NCBI GenBank assembly: GCA_036345935.2 | Contig: JADWOT020000008.1 | Location: 1,782,387-1,846,386, forward strand | Source: Taenia hydatigena | Lineage: Eukaryota > Platyhelminthes > Cestoda > Cyclophyllidea > Taeniidae | Length of the DNA stretch: 64,000 nt | Direction: 5' to 3' | Shown here: piece after piece, positions 59,496 to 64,000 of the stretch | Layout of the letters: each line of letters starts with the position of its first letter | Position numbering within the stretch: position 1 is the stretch's first letter | Translations under genes and position numbers: made by a program | Notes under the pieces: generated by a model | Database searches by the model: none | What the model saw: the letters and a program-made list of their open reading frames with translations, nothing else | What the model was told of the DNA's origin: nothing

Positions 59496-60750
59496 AGGCT
59501 CGCTGCCAACTCGGTGGCCAAAGATTTGTTTGGTAAATGTGCCATTAAATTTTCAGGCCTCTTCTACCTTACATTTGCAAATCACTGTCCTCATCTTCAT
59601 CCTTATATTCTCATTTGCCTAGATACTGGTAGCATTACTTCCCAAGGTCGTAGCTCGTGTGCAACTTTAACTAGTTTACATGCCCATTGTCTAACTTGTC
59701 TGGGTTTCTTTTAGGTTAGTTATTTTAACTCCGTGTAAGGGCAACTAAACTGTTTGGAGCCAAGCATCTTTCTCAAGCGATCTCACATTCTTTTGTGTCC
59801 TCACACGTTCTTATGACTCGATTCAGAGTTAAGGAACGAATGTGGCAAAGAACCAGGTATTTACGCATTGCGATACGTAATTACCGGCAATGCCCCAATA
59901 AAGGCAGCATGAGTAGAACAGAAAAGGCCCGCACATCGCAATATGTGGAGGTTGGATGTCATTGCGGCGCAGATGAGATTCGAAATTACGCGGAGAGACC
60001 CCAATGGAGCAGCAGTCTACCGCCTCAAACAGCCACCGCGCTGGGCGCGCGCGATTCCGTCAGCTCAGCCAACGCCTTTCACACCACGGCTTAACCTGCT
60101 AACTTCACCACTCATTTCAACATGTTACACATCTCTTTACGGACCTCGAGTAGATAAAATTAAAACCATACGTACAGGGATCAAATGGACTAATAACAAA
60201 TACGGTTAGTGATAGAGGCCCGCAAAAAGACTTTGTTAATGCCCTCAAAGCTACGTTGCACACACTCTTCGTCATTCGTTCAATCTACTAATCAATTCTG
60301 CCAACGCATATTCAAAAATTCGTAAGTGTCCTAGCAACGCCGTCCCAGTGACCGCCCCTCCAGCTCCGTCGATGTTTTTAATGGTTGTAGCCCTTTCTTC
60401 TTCTCATCGGCCCATTCCTCCTCAGCATTGTCATGCCGTATAAGTGGGTGTAGCGTTGTTGTCAGTGTGTATTTAATCACATCCTCCTCAATCGCAACTG
60501 TTGACTATTTTTAAATTTGCGCACCTTCCTATTTTCCCATTACTTTTGTTAATACATTTTTAACTTTTATGCTCTCCAATAATCTATTGCTTTTTACGTG
60601 CAGTGGAGTTTGTTCTGCTTTAAAGGGCTCTTTTCAGCTACAATTTTCTTGTTGTTTGCTTGTCGCATACAAATTGCTAGGGTTTTTAGTCCTACACTCT
60701 TGTGCCGAGGCTAAACTCCACTTTCTTTGTTTACATTAAAATTGTTTCAG

Positions 60751-60987
60751 TGCCAATGGTTCTGTACGCGGTAGCTGGATGTTTGTTGGAAGAACTTTGA
60801 TTGAAAGGCAAGTCGAAGGTGGTCTCTGCATTAATGGATTTGGTGATAAGGTTGCAGATTTAGAGCACTTCATGAAAGAAGCAGTAGCCACTTTTTTGAA
60901 AAGTAATCAACAGGAATCTAAGCAAGAGTACGCAACAACGCCATCCATGCGTTGTGCACTTGATGTCCGCTTCCGTCACTCATTTAG
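60751..60987 (+). CDS. Well-bounded internal exon, unknown protein
   Basis: A strong acceptor (TTACATTAAAATTGTTTCAG) precedes 60,751 and AG|GTGACA follows 60,987. The exon is 237 nt, a multiple of three, entering and leaving in phase 2, with one open frame throughout. It reads ANGSVRGSWMFVGRTLIE, then EGGLCINGFGDKVADLEHF and MKEAVATFLKSNQQE. The composition is strongly protein-like, a folded segment followed by a charged helix. I do not recognise the family and found no neighbouring exon in phase. Confidence 0.6.
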
Positions 60988-61985
60988 GTGACAGGTGACT
61001 TAAATTTTTCGCAAATACGTGCTGCAAAATTGAACTTCCCTGCTCTTTGCCATCTTCATCCACCTACTCTAGACTAAGTCGCAAGAACGTTAGTCAATGA
61101 AAATATCTATCTTGAGGGCTTTGCCTACACGTCATCTAGTCGAAAGCTCCATAGGATTCAAAATATAAACGCGAATGCAATTTAGCTTCTGTAATCCTTT
61201 AAAACACATTTTTCTAATACCAAAATTCCTTTTTACGGGCAAGCATAATTCGAGAGTCACCTTTCGCTACATCTCCTTACCTTTCCACACTATTCTCTCA
61301 CTCAATTGGGCTGGGCACCTCCACAATTAATTCTTCAATGGATACCAAAGTGTTGGAGTAGGAGTTGAGAGTATTGGTACACGAAATGGCAGAAATGAAG
61401 AAGATCGGTGCATCATCGTTATTTTTTACCGTTTCTTGACTTCACACCCTTTTTTCCTGTCCTCGTGCCCACCTTGGCAATCGTCGTCAAATTTATTGCC
61501 TTCTTTATTTGATTGCCCGTTTCGGTTACAGTCACATGGGTCCCATACTGATTTTGCAGGGTAGGCTGATGTTTAAGTTAGGCCATCACTTGTATTCAAG
61601 GAAGCTGCGGGCGCTACAATTCTAGCGTTTTGTGTTTCACCAAGCCTTTACGCCACGCTCGCCGCTCATCAGTCTCACAGCATTGAAGGTGCCATGGAAA
61701 AGGCTGATCTTCCTATTAAACGCCTACCAGCTACTGCTTGAACAAGCACAAAATACTTCCTTTATAAAGGCAGACCTACTATAAGGAGGGCGCACCGCCA
61801 CTGCCTTACATGGGCAGCATCTTTTAGAGGTAGATGATGGGAGAGGGCGGTGATGGTGAGTAGGAAAGGGAATGAGCGAATTTCACGAGGTGCCAATCAT
61901 AAATGCACTTCACGCCGCTCCTGTGGACTAACAAGCGGACGCAGACTGCAAGAAACGGGAAGGAGAGATGGCGGGTTGTGAAGTT

Positions 61986-62059
61986 ACGCCTCTAATGAGG
62001 ATCGAACCCTCAAATTTCGCATTAGGAGTACGGCGCTCTATCCTGCGGCTAAGATGCGT
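61986..62059 (-). ncRNA. tRNA-Arg(CCT)-like sequence, imperfect
   Basis: A 74-base minus-strand segment. The ends ACGCATCT and AGAGGCGT pair over 7 of 8 positions. The A box reads TAGCCGCAGGATAGAGC, the anticodon loop CTCCTAA gives anticodon CCT, and the B box is GGTTCGATCC. The T arm (TGAGG/CCTCA) pairs perfectly, but two extra bases separate it from the acceptor arm. The D and anticodon arms are partly mismatched. It is either a tRNA pseudogene or a tRNA-derived SINE head. A working tRNA-Arg(CCT) is less likely. Confidence 0.55.
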
Positions 62060-62429
62060 GGGCGACTCAACATTTTTACTAAAGCTACATAACATCACAA
62101 TCAATGATTTTCTTGCCAAGTTTTTATTGGCAGCGTTGTTCTTAAAACGATGAGTAATAGCAAAACCGTATGGACAACAATTTATTCTGTCTGGAAAACA
62201 AGATGCCATAAATCACTGCATCAAACGCAGCGGTAATTTCACCTTAACCAACCAGAGCAAAATGTTTGCTTGTATGTTTTACTAACAGTTATAAATTATG
62301 CCTAGTAAAACAAATTGACAACATCTTAGGCCTCTATGCAGTTAGATTTGGTGTAATTTGAGCAATGACTCTTCTCTTTGAGCAACGTAATCACTAACAT
62401 GACCGCAGATGCACCATAGATAATGGATC

Positions 62430-62771
62430 ATGAGTAGCATGCGTGTTGAAGGTTCACCATGTAGGTTCAACGTTGTTGTGACCACGTTCGATACCAAAAT
62501 ATTGCTCGCTGATGGCGGCGAAAAGAATCTGGGTCACACAGTAGACAAACACATGCATAGCAACGTTTTTAACAAATTAAACCAAATGCTACGCCACAAT
62601 GATTTGTCCATTAAATCAACTTTCCTCTTTCGTTTTAACTTCATTTATAACTTGGTCCGCTCTTGCAGGACATTCCTTCAGACTTTGCAAGATACAAGTT
62701 TAGGTATCAAAAACGTAAATAAATCCTACATCAAATCCACTCACAGAAGTAGCACCAGCCAGAACAAATAA
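62430..62771 (+). CDS. ATG-initiated 113-codon frame, unknown
   Basis: ATG at 62,430 (a second at 62,439) to TAA at 62,769, reading MSSMRVEGSPCRFNVVVTTF and ILLADGGEKNLGHTVDKH. The end is basic (NKSYIKSTHRSSTSQNK). An AAATAAA overlaps the stop codon. It could be a small single-exon gene, but AT-rich DNA can give such frames by chance. No homology is recognised. Confidence 0.3.
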   Translation: MSSMRVEGSPCRFNVVVTTFDTKILLADGGEKNLGHTVDKHMHSNVFNKLNQMLRHNDLSIKSTFLFRFNFIYNLVRSCRTFLQTLQDTSLGIKNVNKSYIKSTHRSSTSQNK

Positions 62772-63343
62772 ACAAGAATAGCAAATGCAAAAATCCATTC
62801 TATATTAAGCGCATGCTCGCTCGTAAGGCAAGTCGCTTAGCACATATCCATGTTAGGCAAAGTAAGGCAGCTTGCTGAATGGCACTGAAATAGAGGAAAA
62901 TATTTATGATGTCGCATTTGTATGTGTATATGCGGACAAGAAATTTGAGGTCTATGCACCTTGTCCGAATGGGAGCCACTTGATAACACTGTGCCGCTGT
63001 CTGTGCCCATTTAACCTACTGATGCGGCCCGACGCGATCCAGTGCAGTGAGGTATCTGCCCAACCATTTTAACCAAGCAATGCCTAATCAATTTTGCGCG
63101 ATCATTCACTCCATGTCAGCTTGTACGTGAGTTCTGTCATAAAGTGCAGTCACAACCTTCACGCCACGGGCTCCTGCCTCTGCTAGATTATTGGTACTAA
63201 TTAGGGTAATGAAAGAATAGCACGAAGCTTACATTTGCAGCCAATTCTACTCAAATATTGCGTACCAAAGATCTGCAAAATAAAGAAACCAACAAAAATC
63301 GAAAACATTGCAAAATGCTCCGGATGAATAACGGAATACCTAC

Positions 63344-63803
63344 CGTGATGACTTGAACGTATGTGTTCTAGCGTTGCCTCCAAGGTCAGATATTCTGCGT
63401 AGCATTCTGTGCAGTAAAGGCGTATTTGTGAATTCTCTATAATTTGGACTAAAATATGTTACAAAGTGTAAATTTAGGAGTTTGTTTGGGCCGCTAAACT
63501 ATGGCAGAGAATTAGAGTGCATTTATTCAATCAAAATTATGCAAAATCAAACCCACAATATTGAGTTCTCATAAAGTGGCCGAGAAGAGAATCAAAGTTT
63601 TCAAATGATGCGGAACAGAGATAGCAAGTATTGTGATCCTGGGCTATATGCAGGGTGCGACGGAAAGGACTTGTGTTATTTTTTCGACACATAAAGGCAT
63701 GCGACAAAAATGACGGGCAGATTTTATAAATTCTGTCACCCTTTTGATGTATTAAGACCAATCCGATCGTATCGCGAAAAGACATGCGAAACGGACAAGG
63801 CAC
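63344..63803 (-). CDS. C2H2 zinc-finger protein, two exons (partial gene)
   Basis: Minus-strand exons 63803-63557 and 63448-63344 are joined across a 108-nt intron (GTGGGT...TATTTTAG), matching in phase 1. The second exon holds a complete finger, CTECYAEYLTLEATLEHIRSSH (C-x2-C-x12-H-x4-H) apart from one residue of linker. It ends at G|GTAGGT. Exon 1 starts after AAAACGCAG and carries finger-like units that each lack one or two ligands: CPFR-x12-H-x3-D, FMC-x12-H-x4-H without the first Cys, and CYLC-x12-H with Gln in place of the last His. Zinc-finger proteins of this type usually bind DNA or RNA. The missing ligands suggest either degenerate fingers or sequence drift. The gene continues both ways and its 5' part is beyond the window. 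Confidence 0.7.
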
Positions 63804-64000
63804 CTGCGTTTTAACTTAAATGTAAAACATTAAAAATGAATTGGTGAAGCCTTTTTGATGGCTGCAGAATTGATATGACAAAGGAGCTGATAAGATAGGG
63901 CATCGTCTATTTTACCGGTTCAAAGCGAAAGCTAGTCTACTCAATTCGACCCAGCTGTTAGCAATTTGAGATACAATTACTAAGCATAAACACGCACGCC

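Noticed and set aside
1..64000. CRISPR arrays, insertion sequences, bacterial operons, rRNA
   Set aside because: No regularly spaced direct repeats, no long transposase frame, no ribosome-binding-site spacing and no rRNA core motifs were seen. The splice sites point to a eukaryote.

Overview
This window looks like nuclear DNA from an intron-rich, repeat-rich metazoan. There is no operon layout, no long open frame (the longest is about 170 codons) and no rRNA gene. Coding sequence appears as short exons with consensus splice sites (acceptor tract then AG, donors GTAAGT/GTGAGT). The decayed multi-copy sequence, short introns and runs of very small exons whose lengths are multiples of three fit a flatworm, possibly a tapeworm, but this is inference. 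No feature here was confirmed by a database search. All gene models are hand-spliced and most products are unrecognised.

Layout. 1-8.2 kb: unassigned DNA, a plus copy of repeat R1 (2.24-3.6 kb), a candidate exon near 5.3 kb, a TCT/TCC microsatellite, and minus-strand open frames at 7.17-8.13 kb, one broken by a single TGA. 9.5-14.7 kb: a plus-strand gene of unknown function whose exons join in matching phases, with one join unresolved. 18.4-31.8 kb: a mosaic of two repeat families, R1 and R2, each in both orientations. It includes a large imperfect inverted repeat (arms 25.67-26.90 and 27.22-28.64 kb) and a head-to-head R1/R2 junction at 30.03 kb. The copies keep short stretches of the same reading frame but carry different stops, so they look like decayed duplicates of coding DNA.

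33.9-42.8 kb: the most gene-like part, partly GC- and purine-rich. On the minus strand (36.5-38.8 kb) I can chain eight short exons. The seven internal ones are all multiples of three (147, 123, 120, 93, 33, 114, 63 nt), all phase 1 in and out, and the chain ends at a stop. This resembles flatworm micro-exon genes. Plus-strand candidate exons occur at 33.9-36.5 kb and 41.8-42.8 kb; the latter can be read in two frames.

44.4-44.85 kb: a decayed tyrosine-kinase-like domain on the minus strand (HRD to KGD, DFG to DLD, two tryptophan positions replaced by stops). 46-60 kb is mostly unassigned, with a possible small secreted-peptide exon at 49.98 kb, R2 fragments, and a divergent pair of tRNA-like sequences at 59.3-59.5 kb. 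60.75-60.99 kb holds a well-bounded plus exon, 61.99-62.06 kb a tRNA-Arg-like sequence, and 63.34-63.80 kb two minus-strand exons of a C2H2 zinc-finger protein that runs on past the window end.
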